This document shows positions 17,033 through 25,331 of a stretch of DNA of 41,030 bases, one piece after another. Every line of letters begins with the position of its first letter. Position 1 is the stretch's first letter. The notes under the pieces are model-generated. The model did not search any database, was not told the DNA's origin, and worked only from the letters and a program-made list of their open reading frames with translations. This stretch comes from Chloroflexota bacterium (GTDB lineage: Bacteria; Chloroflexota; Limnocylindria; Limnocylindrales; CSP1-4): the NCBI GenBank assembly GCA_021812735.1, contig JAKAMV010000007.1, positions 1 through 41,030 on the forward strand, written 5' to 3'. The position numbers and the translations under genes are program-made.

Positions 17033-17633
17033 GACGCCGCTCCAGGCCGCCTGCGCGTGCCGGGGTCGAGGCGGCTCTCGTGAGGGTTGCGGTCGCCGGT
17101 AGGATTCGGTCAGGCGTCCTCGTGCAACCTCGACCCCCCTGCTTCGCCCCCCAACTGATCTCCGTGCAGGGTCTCGGAGTGCATCCGGCGATGCCGGAGA
17201 CGAGCCCAGCGATGCGCGCCGAAGCTCCCTCGAGTTCGGCCGCGTGATTGCCCTCCGGCGAGCCGACACCCGCGGGACCGCTTCCTGGCACTGCGCCACG
17301 CGCCGGCGCGGCTCCACTGATCACGCGGCCGCCCCATCCGGCCCGGCACGACGGCGGAATGCGGCCGGGAGTGGGACCATTGGGCCGGTGCCCGCGCTGT
17401 CGCGCACCCCAGAATGGGCCCTGCAGTATCGTCCCTAGCCTGCGACCGATGCCCACGATTGCCGCCGCCCCCCGCCCGGCTGCACCATCCCGCCGCGGTC
17501 CCTGCGCGTCCCGGCGCCTTCTCGAGGGCTCGGCTCGCGGGACAGGCCGTGACCCGAGCCGTCGCGCCGCGCAGCACGTGACCCGGGCCCGCTTCCCCCG
17601 CGTCGGCTGCCGGGCTCGCCGCGAGGCCGGCTG
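17033..17633. other. 600-nt stretch without a recognisable gene
   Basis: Open frames exist on both strands here, but they translate to low-complexity Arg/Gly/Pro/Ala-rich strings with no family resemblance, as expected of GC-rich non-coding DNA. No tRNA, repeat or clear promoter was recognised. It may hold the leader of the following kinase gene. Confidence 0.5.
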
Positions 17634-19199
17634 ATGGACCGTCCGCGCGGGCCTGCCCACCGCCTGCCGCTGTCCCTCGGCGACCTGCTGATCGCGGACG
17701 CCAGCCCAGACATGGTCGTGGGCTGCGACGAGGCCGGTCGCATCCTGTACGCCAACCCGGCGGTTGAGCGCTCGCTCGGCTGGGCCGCGGACGAGATCCT
17801 CGGCCAGACCATCGAGCGCCTGGTGCCCGACGCCGCCGCAGCGTCCCATGTGGAGCGCCGGATCCGCTACAGCGTCGCCCCGACGGCGCGGCCGATGGGC
17901 ATAGGGCGGGAATTCAGCGCGCGCCGGCGCGATGGCGGGGAGGTCCCCGTGGAGATCAGCCTGGCGCCGTTCACCGCCCCGACGGGCGAGCGGCTCGTGT
18001 TCGCCACGCTGAGCGACGTCACGCGGCGCAAGGGCCTCGAGGCCCAGCTCCTCGAGGCGCGCAAGATGGAGTCACTCGGCCGGTTGGCGGGCGGCGTGGC
18101 CCACGACTTCAACAACCTCCTGTTCGTGATCCGCGCGACCGCCGGCCTGGCCCTGGAGGAGCACGCGGGCGACCCGGCCACGCCCTTCGACCGGGTCGGC
18201 CTGCGCGCGGACCTGGAGCAGATCGCGCTCGCCGCGGAGCACGCTTCGGAGATCACGCGACAGCTCCTCGCCTTCAGCCGCGGGCGTGAGGTCCGGCCCG
18301 AGCGCGTGGACGTCGCATCGGTTGTCGGGAGGCCGGAGCCGCTCCTTCGCACGCTGGTCGGCGAGCGCGTCCGCCTCGAGGTCCGCCACGACCCGTCGGC
18401 CGGGAGCGTGCTGATCGGTCCCGGCGAATTCGACCAGATCCTCGTCAACCTCGTGGTCAACGCTCGAGACGCGCTGCCGCGGGGCGGCTTGATCCAGGTT
18501 GAGACCCGCGGCGTCGAGTTCGACACCGCCTACGTCGAGGCGCACTTCCAGGTGGTCCCCGGCTCGTACGCGATGCTCTCGGTGAGCGACAACGGGGAGG
18601 GGATGGACCAGGAGACGCGACGCCACGTGTTCGAGCCGTTCTTCACCACCAAGGAGCCTGGCCGCGGGACGGGCCTCGGCCTGTCCACGATCTACGGCGT
18701 GGTGCGGTCGGCCGGCGGACACGTCTGGCTGCACACCGAACCCGGACGGGGAACGACGTTCAAGGTCTACCTCCCACGGGTTGAGGCCGGGGAGTCGGCT
18801 GCGGCCCGGACGGTCGCGCCGCCGGGATCGCCCGACCGGGTCGTCCTCGTGGCCGAGGACGACCCGGAGGTCCGGCTCCTCACGGTGCGGATCCTCGAGC
18901 GGGCCGGGTATGCGGTCGTCGCGGGCGAGGATTCCGAGGCGGCCCTCGCGATCGTCGCAGATCCCGCCCGGCGGGTCGACGCCCTGGTGACCGACGTGTC
19001 GATGCCCGGCGTGTCCGGCCCCGAGCTGGCCAGGGCAGCGCGGCAGGCCAGGCCCGGGATCGCGATCCTGCTGGTGAGCGGGTTCCTTCCCGAGTCGGAG
19101 CCGATCGACGATCTGCTGGCAGGCGGGGCCCGGTTCGTGCCCAAGCCTGCGTCGGCGACGGACCTCCTCGACCTCCTGCACGACCTCCTGGACCCCTGA
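17634..19199 (+). CDS. Hybrid sensor histidine kinase: PAS-HisKA-HATPase-REC
   Basis: 521 residues from ATG 17634. A PAS domain (about 18-130, [14 protein letters not shown]) is followed by a HisKA dimerisation helix with the phosphorylated H157 in [15 protein letters not shown]. The ATPase domain has an N box ([10 protein letters not shown]), G1 (DNGEGMD), F box and G2 (GRGTGLGLS). A C-terminal receiver domain (about 400-521) shows [13 protein letters not shown], the phosphoacceptor aspartate in [10 protein letters not shown] and the lysine in FVPKPAS. No membrane segment is present, so it is a soluble sensor. Phosphate may pass from H157 to its own receiver or to the REC-GAF-EAL protein upstream. 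Convergent with the LuxR gene. Confidence 0.92.
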   Translation: MDRPRGPAHRLPLSLGDLLIADASPDMVVGCDEAGRILYANPAVERSLGWAADEILGQTIERLVPDAAAASHVERRIRYSVAPTARPMGIGREFSARRRDGGEVPVEISLAPFTAPTGERLVFATLSDVTRRKGLEAQLLEARKMESLGRLAGGVAHDFNNLLFVIRATAGLALEEHAGDPATPFDRVGLRADLEQIALAAEHASEITRQLLAFSRGREVRPERVDVASVVGRPEPLLRTLVGERVRLEVRHDPSAGSVLIGPGEFDQILVNLVVNARDALPRGGLIQVETRGVEFDTAYVEAHFQVVPGSYAMLSVSDNGEGMDQETRRHVFEPFFTTKEPGRGTGLGLSTIYGVVRSAGGHVWLHTEPGRGTTFKVYLPRVEAGESAAARTVAPPGSPDRVVLVAEDDPEVRLLTVRILERAGYAVVAGEDSEAALAIVADPARRVDALVTDVSMPGVSGPELARAARQARPGIAILLVSGFLPESEPIDDLLAGGARFVPKPASATDLLDLLHDLLDP

Positions 19200-19256
19200 C
19201 CGGCCACCGGCGCGACCACGGCTCGCTGGTCAGCCTGGTGGGTGCAGGAGGACGAC

Positions 19257-22200
19257 TCAACTCATACCGGGCTCAGCGTTGAGATCATCCGACGGGTGCC
19301 GACGACCGCCTGACCTGCGGACCGCCCCCTCATTCGTCGGGACCTGTGCCTGCTGCGGGTGCGTCCCTCCACCCCGCACGAGGAGTGGTCGCCCGGGACG
19401 TGCGCTCCGCTCGGCCAGGCTGTGGGAAAGCGCCGCCGCAGCGGTTCGGCTGGGAACGTCGAGCTTCCCGAGGATGTTCGACACGTGGAGGGCCGCGGTC
19501 TTCTCGGTGATGAAGAGCTCGTCGGCGATCTCACGGTTGGACCGCCCGTACGCGACGAGGGAGAGGACCTGCCGCTCGCGGCGGGTCAGGCGGAACCGGT
19601 CCAGTCGCGCGTCGAGGTCGGGCGCGGAGGGTTCGTGGCTCGTCGGCGAGCGGAGGGACAGCCCAGCGCGCAGTGCGGAGGCCTCGATGAGCACGCGAAG
19701 CGGCTCGGCTCCCATCGCCGCAGCCGCATCGTCTGCCTCCGCGAGGAGCGCTGCGGCGGTCGTCCGATCGCGACGTCGGACGAGGAGGGCCTCGGCCAGA
19801 CGCAGCAGGGCATAGGGGCGACGATGGAGCTGACCCGCCGACTCGCACGCTTCGGCCGCAGCAGCCCAGACGTCCGGCTCCGAGGATCCCTGCATCCGCG
19901 ACCACTCGCCCTCGCACAACAGTGCGACGAGCACAGGCTGTCGGGGCGTGTCCGCGTCGGACTCCCCGACGTTCCGGACGAGCGTGCGCGCTCGCTCGAG
20001 CATGTCCGCCGCAGCCGCACTTCCTTGATCTGCAGCAGATCTCCGCCGGCGCCGCCGGTCGCGGAGCGCGATGTCCGCCTCCACGCGGAGCGCCGTAGCC
20101 AGCACGGCAGCGGAGCGACGCGCCGTGCCGACCGGGAGCGAAGAGAGGCGTTCGATCGCTGACGCCGCAGCGCTGCGGGCCTCCTCCAAGGCGCCGCGAG
20201 CGAGGTGGATCTGTGCGCGCAGGTGACCGGCAAGGACGGCGGTGTGGCCGCTGGGATCCGCCTGTGCCTGCTCCCAGGAAGCATCGAGGCTGGCAGCGGC
20301 AGCGTCGACGAGCCCGCGCTCCAGATCCAGCCGGCCCTGTGCGACCATCGCGAGGGCCTCGATCCCCCGCTCGGGACCGCCAGCCCTGACTCGCGCGAGC
20401 ATCTCGTCAGCCTGCTGCCACCATCCGAGATCGACCAGGGCGAGGGCCGCGAGGCATCGCGTCGGCAGGGCCGCGCCAAGCCCGTGCCGCTCCTCCCAGG
20501 CCACCGCGGCCTCCGCCTCCGCGACGCAGGCCGCTCCCTCGAGAATGGTGACGAGGTCGCTCCATGCCCGCGACGCGGCATCCAGATCGTGCGCGGTCTC
20601 GGCAAGGTCACGTCCAAGGCGGATCGCCGCGGCAGCAGCCCGGGTGTCCCCGTTCGCGGCGTGGATGAGCCCGATCGTCACGAGGGCATGGGCCTCCGTC
20701 GCCTGGCTGACCACAGCGCGGCTGATCGAGGCAGACTCCTGCGCGATCGGCAGCGCTTCGTCGGGGCAGCCGGCGAGGACGAGATGCCGAGCGAGGCCTT
20801 CAAGGGCCTGGGCTCGCGCCGCGGACGGCGGGTGGGCGGGCACGAGCCGGACGGCCTCGCGGCTCGCGGCGATGGCGGCCTCAGGGTCGGCCGCTCGCCA
20901 GGTGAGGCTCGCGAGCTGGCCCTGCAGCATGCCGGCACGGAGCGGGTCCAGCGTCGGATCGACAAAGGCGATGGCTCTGCGGAGGTACGCCGCGCCCAGC
21001 GAGGATCGGCCCGTCAGCGCCACGACCTCGGCCGCGAGGACGAGCAGGCCTGGCAGGTCCAGCCCGGCGAGGCTCTCGGCGTCAGGGACGTCGTCCCACA
21101 GCTCCAGGGCCTGCTCGAAGCTCGTCGCGGCATCAGCGAAGGCGTCGAGGGCCCGAGCGGCGAGACCCCCGGCGATCGAGGCCCGCAGCGCTCGCGGGAG
21201 GTCGTGTGCGAGCCGATAGTGGTAGGCCAGGGCGGCGGACGTCGTCGCGTTGTGCCCCGCGGCCGCATCGCCCTCGAGTGTCTGCGCCCACGCGCCGTGA
21301 AGGCGCCTCCGTTCCCCCGGCAGGAGCTCCGCCTCGGCCGCTTCTCGCAGGAGGGGATGGCGGAAGCGGATCCGGTCCTCCCCGGCCTCGTCCGGAATGA
21401 GGATTCCGTGGCTCGCCGCTTCACACAGCGCGGATGCGAGCCCGGCCTCGTCGAGGCGGCAGATGTGGCACAGGTGGCCGGGATCCACCAACGGTCCAGC
21501 CGCCACAGACGCTGCGCCGATCAGCGCTCTGGTGGCCCGGGACGCCGAGGCCAGGCGGGCCCCGAGGATGTCTGCGACACCCGTTGGAAGGTCCCTCGAC
21601 GGGTCGGCGAGGACGAGCAGCTCCTCGGCGTAGTAGGGATTGCCGTCCGATCGGCGATACACGGACTCGATGAGTTCAGCCTCAGGATCCCGCCCGATGA
21701 TCGCCGTGACGAGCGCCCCGAGGTCCGTGCGGTCGAACCGTGCGAGCTCGAGGCGCTCGACGCGCTGTGCCCGCCCGAACTCGGCGAGGTATGGCAAGAG
21801 CGGGTGGCCGCGGTGGATCTCGTCGCTGCGGAAGGTGACGAGGACGAGGATCGGCTCGGCGGCCAGGTTGTGGACGAGGAATGCGAGCTGGTCGAGGGTG
21901 GCGCGATCGGCCCAGTGGAGATCTTCGATCTGGAGGAGGAGGGGCCTCTCCGACGCGAGCTGGCGGACGAGCCGCAACAGGAGCTCGAGGATGAGGCGTC
22001 GCCGGCCGCCGGGCGGCATGGCCGGTGCGGGCATCCCTGCGGTCGAGTCGGGCAGGAGTCGGATCAGCTCGGCACGGGTCCTCTCGATCGCCTCGCCGGG
22101 CTCGGAGCCTGCCGCGTCATCAAGACGCCGAAGCAGTTCGACCAGCGGTGCGTAGGGCAGGCTCCAGCCACCGACCGGGACGGCGCCGCCCCGGAGTACA

Positions 22201-22436
22201 CGCATGCCATCGGCGGATGCACGCCGGGAGATCTCCGCGGCAAGCCTCGTCTTGCCGACCCCAGCCTCGCCGCCGAGTACGACGAGGACGGAGTGTCCCG
22301 AGGCGGCATCCGCGAGGTCGGCGCCGAGGCGCTCGAGTTCCGCCCGTCGGCCCACGAAGATCGAGCTCGAGACCCGTCTGGCCACGAACCCGACTCTATC
22401 CACGCCCACGCCTCGTTGGCGCGTGCCGGACGTCAT
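19257..22436 (-). CDS. LAL-type LuxR-family regulator with N-terminal AAA ATPase
   Basis: 1059 residues, typical of large ATP-binding LuxR (LAL/MalT-like) regulators. The N-terminal ATPase begins with IFVGRRAELERL and has Walker A GGEAGVGKTRLA (about 55-66) and Walker B LLLQIEDLHWAD (about 170). A long Ala-rich helical middle (about 350-920) looks like TPR-type repeats. The C-terminal LuxR HTH (about 955-1015) reads LTRRERQVLSLVAYGRSNREIADELFITEKTAALHVSNILGKL when followed along the helices. AAGGAGG directly abuts ATG 22436, closer than normal; an in-frame GTG lies 27 nt further in. Inducer and targets are unknown; the secreted-protein gene upstream in the same direction is a candidate. Confidence 0.9.
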   Translation of the reverse strand: MTSGTRQRGVGVDRVGFVARRVSSSIFVGRRAELERLGADLADAASGHSVLVVLGGEAGVGKTRLAAEISRRASADGMRVLRGGAVPVGGWSLPYAPLVELLRRLDDAAGSEPGEAIERTRAELIRLLPDSTAGMPAPAMPPGGRRRLILELLLRLVRQLASERPLLLQIEDLHWADRATLDQLAFLVHNLAAEPILVLVTFRSDEIHRGHPLLPYLAEFGRAQRVERLELARFDRTDLGALVTAIIGRDPEAELIESVYRRSDGNPYYAEELLVLADPSRDLPTGVADILGARLASASRATRALIGAASVAAGPLVDPGHLCHICRLDEAGLASALCEAASHGILIPDEAGEDRIRFRHPLLREAAEAELLPGERRRLHGAWAQTLEGDAAAGHNATTSAALAYHYRLAHDLPRALRASIAGGLAARALDAFADAATSFEQALELWDDVPDAESLAGLDLPGLLVLAAEVVALTGRSSLGAAYLRRAIAFVDPTLDPLRAGMLQGQLASLTWRAADPEAAIAASREAVRLVPAHPPSAARAQALEGLARHLVLAGCPDEALPIAQESASISRAVVSQATEAHALVTIGLIHAANGDTRAAAAAIRLGRDLAETAHDLDAASRAWSDLVTILEGAACVAEAEAAVAWEERHGLGAALPTRCLAALALVDLGWWQQADEMLARVRAGGPERGIEALAMVAQGRLDLERGLVDAAAASLDASWEQAQADPSGHTAVLAGHLRAQIHLARGALEEARSAAASAIERLSSLPVGTARRSAAVLATALRVEADIALRDRRRRRRSAADQGSAAAADMLERARTLVRNVGESDADTPRQPVLVALLCEGEWSRMQGSSEPDVWAAAAEACESAGQLHRRPYALLRLAEALLVRRRDRTTAAALLAEADDAAAAMGAEPLRVLIEASALRAGLSLRSPTSHEPSAPDLDARLDRFRLTRRERQVLSLVAYGRSNREIADELFITEKTAALHVSNILGKLDVPSRTAAAALSHSLAERSARPGRPLLVRGGGTHPQQAQVPTNEGAVRRSGGRRHPSDDLNAEPGMS

Positions 22437-22532
22437 CCTCCTTCTTCCCGCTCACGCCGACCAGCCACGTGCCGGGGACCGAAAGGAGGGCACCGCCGCG
22501 AGGGGCACCCCGGGCCAGAGGTCTGCTTGGGC

Positions 22533-22553
22533 AGCACCTCTCCCCGGGGTGCT
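22533..22553 (-). terminator. Hairpin downstream of the secreted-protein gene
   Basis: AGCACC and GGTGCT arms enclose a 9-base loop containing CCCC/GG, 23 nt past the stop of the secreted-protein gene in its direction of transcription. No T-tract. Confidence 0.35.
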
Positions 22554-22575
22554 TGCCGGACGGCCGCCGACGCTG

Positions 22576-23085
22576 CTACCGCAGCGCGGCGCAGATGTCG
22601 GTGATGACCTGCGGGCTGCCGGTCACGCTCTCGAAGTCGAGACTGCCGAACGCCTGGACCACAGTCAGCGGTCCAGCAGCCGCCACGACGTCGGAGGGGA
22701 ATCCGAAGTCGGTCAGGTTCGTCGCCCAGAGGATGCCCCGACCGCGGAACTCGCCAGTGATGGTGCCGTAGGGCTTGATCGTGAAGACGCCCGGGCCGGA
22801 ACCGTTCACCGTGATCGACCTCAGGTTCGCGGTGTTGGTCGCGGTCACGAACATGCCGCCTGAGACCTTGTCGATGATCGTTCCATCCGGAAGGATCGTC
22901 TCGGTGATCGCAGCGTGATCGAACGGCACGTCGACGTGGATCGGGAACCCGCAGAGGTCCGCAGGCAGGTCGAACGGCGCGGCGGGGTACGGGATGCGGT
23001 GCGGGTCGTTGCTGGCCGCGACGGGCGCGACCCCCGCGACCATCACCGCGATGGCCGCGACGATGATCGCGATGGCACGAAGCAT
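22576..23085 (-). CDS. Small secreted protein, unknown function
   Basis: 169 residues from ATG 23085, which has AGGAGG 7 nt upstream. The N-terminus MLRAIAIIVAAIAVMVAGVAPVAA is a Sec signal peptide with likely cleavage after APVAA (about residue 24). The mature part of about 145 residues is rich in Thr, Gly, Ile and Val with alternating hydrophobic residues, suggesting a beta-sandwich: DGTIIDKVSGGMFVTATN, RSITVNGSGPGVFTI. Two cysteines (in LCGFPIH and DICAALR) could form a disulfide. I do not recognise a family. It sits between a kinase gene and the LuxR regulator, all on the minus strand. Confidence 0.8.
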   Translation of the reverse strand: MLRAIAIIVAAIAVMVAGVAPVAASNDPHRIPYPAAPFDLPADLCGFPIHVDVPFDHAAITETILPDGTIIDKVSGGMFVTATNTANLRSITVNGSGPGVFTIKPYGTITGEFRGRGILWATNLTDFGFPSDVVAAAGPLTVVQAFGSLDFESVTGSPQVITDICAALR

Positions 23086-23249
23086 GGAAGCCTCCTGGGA
23101 CGCGCGGATGCGCGGGTCGGTCTCGCCAGTGGCTCGGCACGGCCCCGGCGACCAAGGCTTGTGGACCGCACGTCATCGCCTCCCCTCGTGCGCGCACCAT
23201 AGGCTGAGCAGCACGCACGGCGCATCGGTAGAAGTCCATAGATCCTCGT

Positions 23250-23262
23250 CCGACTGAGTCGG
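23250..23262. promoter_or_regulatory. Perfect 13-bp palindrome upstream of the secreted-protein gene
   Basis: CCGACT-G-AGTCGG lies 165 nt before the secreted-protein start, in the 280-nt gap after the kinase gene. The size and symmetry suit a dimeric regulator such as a LuxR-type HTH, but nothing ties it to one. Confidence 0.35.
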
Positions 23263-23365
23263 CCGCAGCGCGGCGCGGCCCACGGCCGGGCGCTGGCACC
23301 GGCGGCGCCCCCCGTGCGGGTCCCCGTGTCAGGGGCGCCGGCCGCGCGGTCGGGTGGACGGCCGG

Positions 23366-25318
23366 TCAGCCCTCTTCCGACCCGCGATGAGGCAGCTGCT
23401 CCACGAACTCGAGGAGCTCGGAAATGTCGAGCGGCTTGGTCAGGTAGGCGGTGGCGCCGGCGTCGAGGAAGCGCGCGCGCTGGCTCTTGCTGGCATCCGC
23501 CGAGAGCACGACCACGGGGAGCTCCCGCGTCTCGGGACGCCTTCGGAGCTCGCGCAGGATCTCGAGCCCGGGCACGTCGGGAAGATGGACATCGAGCAGC
23601 ACGAGGTCCGGCCGGCGCTCGCGCGCGAGCTCCAGCCCGAGACGGCCCTGGAAGGCCGGGATCACCTCGTGGCCCTCCTGTCGGGCGAGGATCTTCTCCA
23701 CCAGGCGAAGGTTGGCCGCGTTGTCCTCGACGTGGACGATCCGCAGACGCGACCGCCCCGAACCGCGACGCCGGGCACCCTCGCGGTCGTGCCGCTCGAG
23801 CGGTCCCTCGGCGAGCGCCAGCTCGACCCAGAAGGTCGAGCCGACGTCGACCGCCGTCTCGACCCCGATCGTGCCGCCCATCGCCTCGATGAGACCCTTC
23901 GAGAGGGCCAACCCCATTCCCGTGCCCTCGACCTCGCCCCCTTCCGCGCCAAGTCGCTCGAATGGCCGGAACAGCCGATCGAGGTTCTGCGGTGGGATCC
24001 CGTAGCCGGTGTCCCCGACGGTGATCCGAAGCCGGTCGTCATCGACCGTGCGGCACGCGATGGCGATCGTCCCGCCCTCGCGGTTGTACTTCACGCCGTT
24101 GGACAGGAGGTTGAGGAGGACTTGCTTCAGGCGCTGGCGGTCGGCCAGGACATAGGAGTCGCACGCCGCCGCGCCCGCCTCGATGGCCACCTTCCGGCCG
24201 TCCGCGAGCGGGTGGATGAGCGCCGCCAGCTCGGTGACGAGCTCACCGACCGCGACCGGCTCGGGTGAGATCGTCATCGTCCCGGCTTCGATGCGGCTGA
24301 TGTCGAGGACCTCGTTGATCAGCGCGAGCAGGTGTCGTCCGCCACGCGCGATGTAGTCCACGCTCTCCGCCTGCTCCGCGGTCAGCTGTTCGAGTTCGAG
24401 GAGCTGGCTGAAGCCGAGGATCGCATTGAGCGGCGTGCGCAGCTCGTGGCTCATCCGTGAGAGGAACTCGCTCTTGGCGCGGTTGGCCGCCACTGCCTCG
24501 TCGCGCGCGGCCGCGAGCTCGGCCGCCTGGCGGCGCAGCTGTTCCTCGAGCTCGTGGCGCTGCGTGACGTCGCGGACGATGGTGAGCACCAACTCCTCGC
24601 CCAGCATCCGATGGGAGAACTGCACCCAGCGGGTGGACCCGTCCTTCCGCCGAAGGCGGGCCTCGTACAGCCCCTCCACGCGGGCGTCGGCGCTGCGGGT
24701 CGCCGCGAGGTGCACGGCGTCCTCCAGCACGAGCCCCACCTCGACAGACGTCCGTCCCACGAGCTCTGCGCGGCCATAGCCCGTCAGCGTGCAGAACGAG
24801 TCGCTGACGTCGAGGATCCGTCGGGAACGCACCGCGTTGAGCGAGACCCCGTCGACCGCATCGCCGAGCAGGGCGCGCGACAGGCCGTTGCGCCGGGTGA
24901 TCTCGGTGAACGACACCACGGCGCCGGTCACCACGCCGTCGACGCTCAGCGGGTGGGCCGCGAACTCCGCGGGCAGCGGCGTGCCGTCGCGACGCCAGAA
25001 TAGTTCCGCATCCGAGCGCACCACTTCGCCCCGCTGGAGGGCAACGTAGCTCGGGCACTCCTCCCAAGCGTAGCGGGTCCCGTCCGATCGGTGATCGTGG
25101 ACCAGATCGTGGGCCCTGACCCCGATGAGCTCCGCCGCGTCGTACCCGAACGCGGTTGCGGCACTCCGGTTGACGAACGTGAAGTGTCCGTCGGCGTCGA
25201 TGCCGTACATCCCGGCCTCGCTCGTGTCGAGCACGAGCGCGAGCCGTTCGGCGGTCGGCCCGACATCCCGCTCGAGCTGGCGAGTTCGCGTGGCGCGGCG
25301 GCGGCGCTCGACCGTCAT
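23366..25318 (-). CDS. Hybrid sensor histidine kinase: PAS-PAS-HisKA-HATPase-REC
   Basis: 650 residues from ATG 25318, 13 nt after the stop of the upstream kinase gene, with GGAG 7 nt before the start. Two PAS domains (about 22-145 and 150-262) carry FVNRSAATAFGYD and TLTGYGRAELVGR. A coiled-coil leads to HisKA with H291 in FLSRMSHELRTPLNAILGFS. The ATPase domain shows NLLSNGVKYN, DTGYGIP, FERLG and GTGMGLALSKGL. The C-terminal receiver (about 525-645) has IVHVEDNAANLRLV, the phosphoacceptor in LVLLDVHLPD and the lysine in YLTKPLDISE. Soluble; no membrane segments. Probably co-transcribed with, and perhaps in one relay with, the 909-residue kinase. Confidence 0.92.
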   Translation of the reverse strand: MTVERRRRATRTRQLERDVGPTAERLALVLDTSEAGMYGIDADGHFTFVNRSAATAFGYDAAELIGVRAHDLVHDHRSDGTRYAWEECPSYVALQRGEVVRSDAELFWRRDGTPLPAEFAAHPLSVDGVVTGAVVSFTEITRRNGLSRALLGDAVDGVSLNAVRSRRILDVSDSFCTLTGYGRAELVGRTSVEVGLVLEDAVHLAATRSADARVEGLYEARLRRKDGSTRWVQFSHRMLGEELVLTIVRDVTQRHELEEQLRRQAAELAAARDEAVAANRAKSEFLSRMSHELRTPLNAILGFSQLLELEQLTAEQAESVDYIARGGRHLLALINEVLDISRIEAGTMTISPEPVAVGELVTELAALIHPLADGRKVAIEAGAAACDSYVLADRQRLKQVLLNLLSNGVKYNREGGTIAIACRTVDDDRLRITVGDTGYGIPPQNLDRLFRPFERLGAEGGEVEGTGMGLALSKGLIEAMGGTIGVETAVDVGSTFWVELALAEGPLERHDREGARRRGSGRSRLRIVHVEDNAANLRLVEKILARQEGHEVIPAFQGRLGLELARERRPDLVLLDVHLPDVPGLEILRELRRRPETRELPVVVLSADASKSQRARFLDAGATAYLTKPLDISELLEFVEQLPHRGSEEG

Positions 25319-25331
25319 GCCGTCTCCGCGG

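Noticed and set aside
17110..17577. A 155-codon minus-strand frame in the gap before the 521-residue kinase.
   Set aside because: Arg/Gly/Ala-rich without secondary-structure pattern, no ribosome binding site, no relatives recognised.
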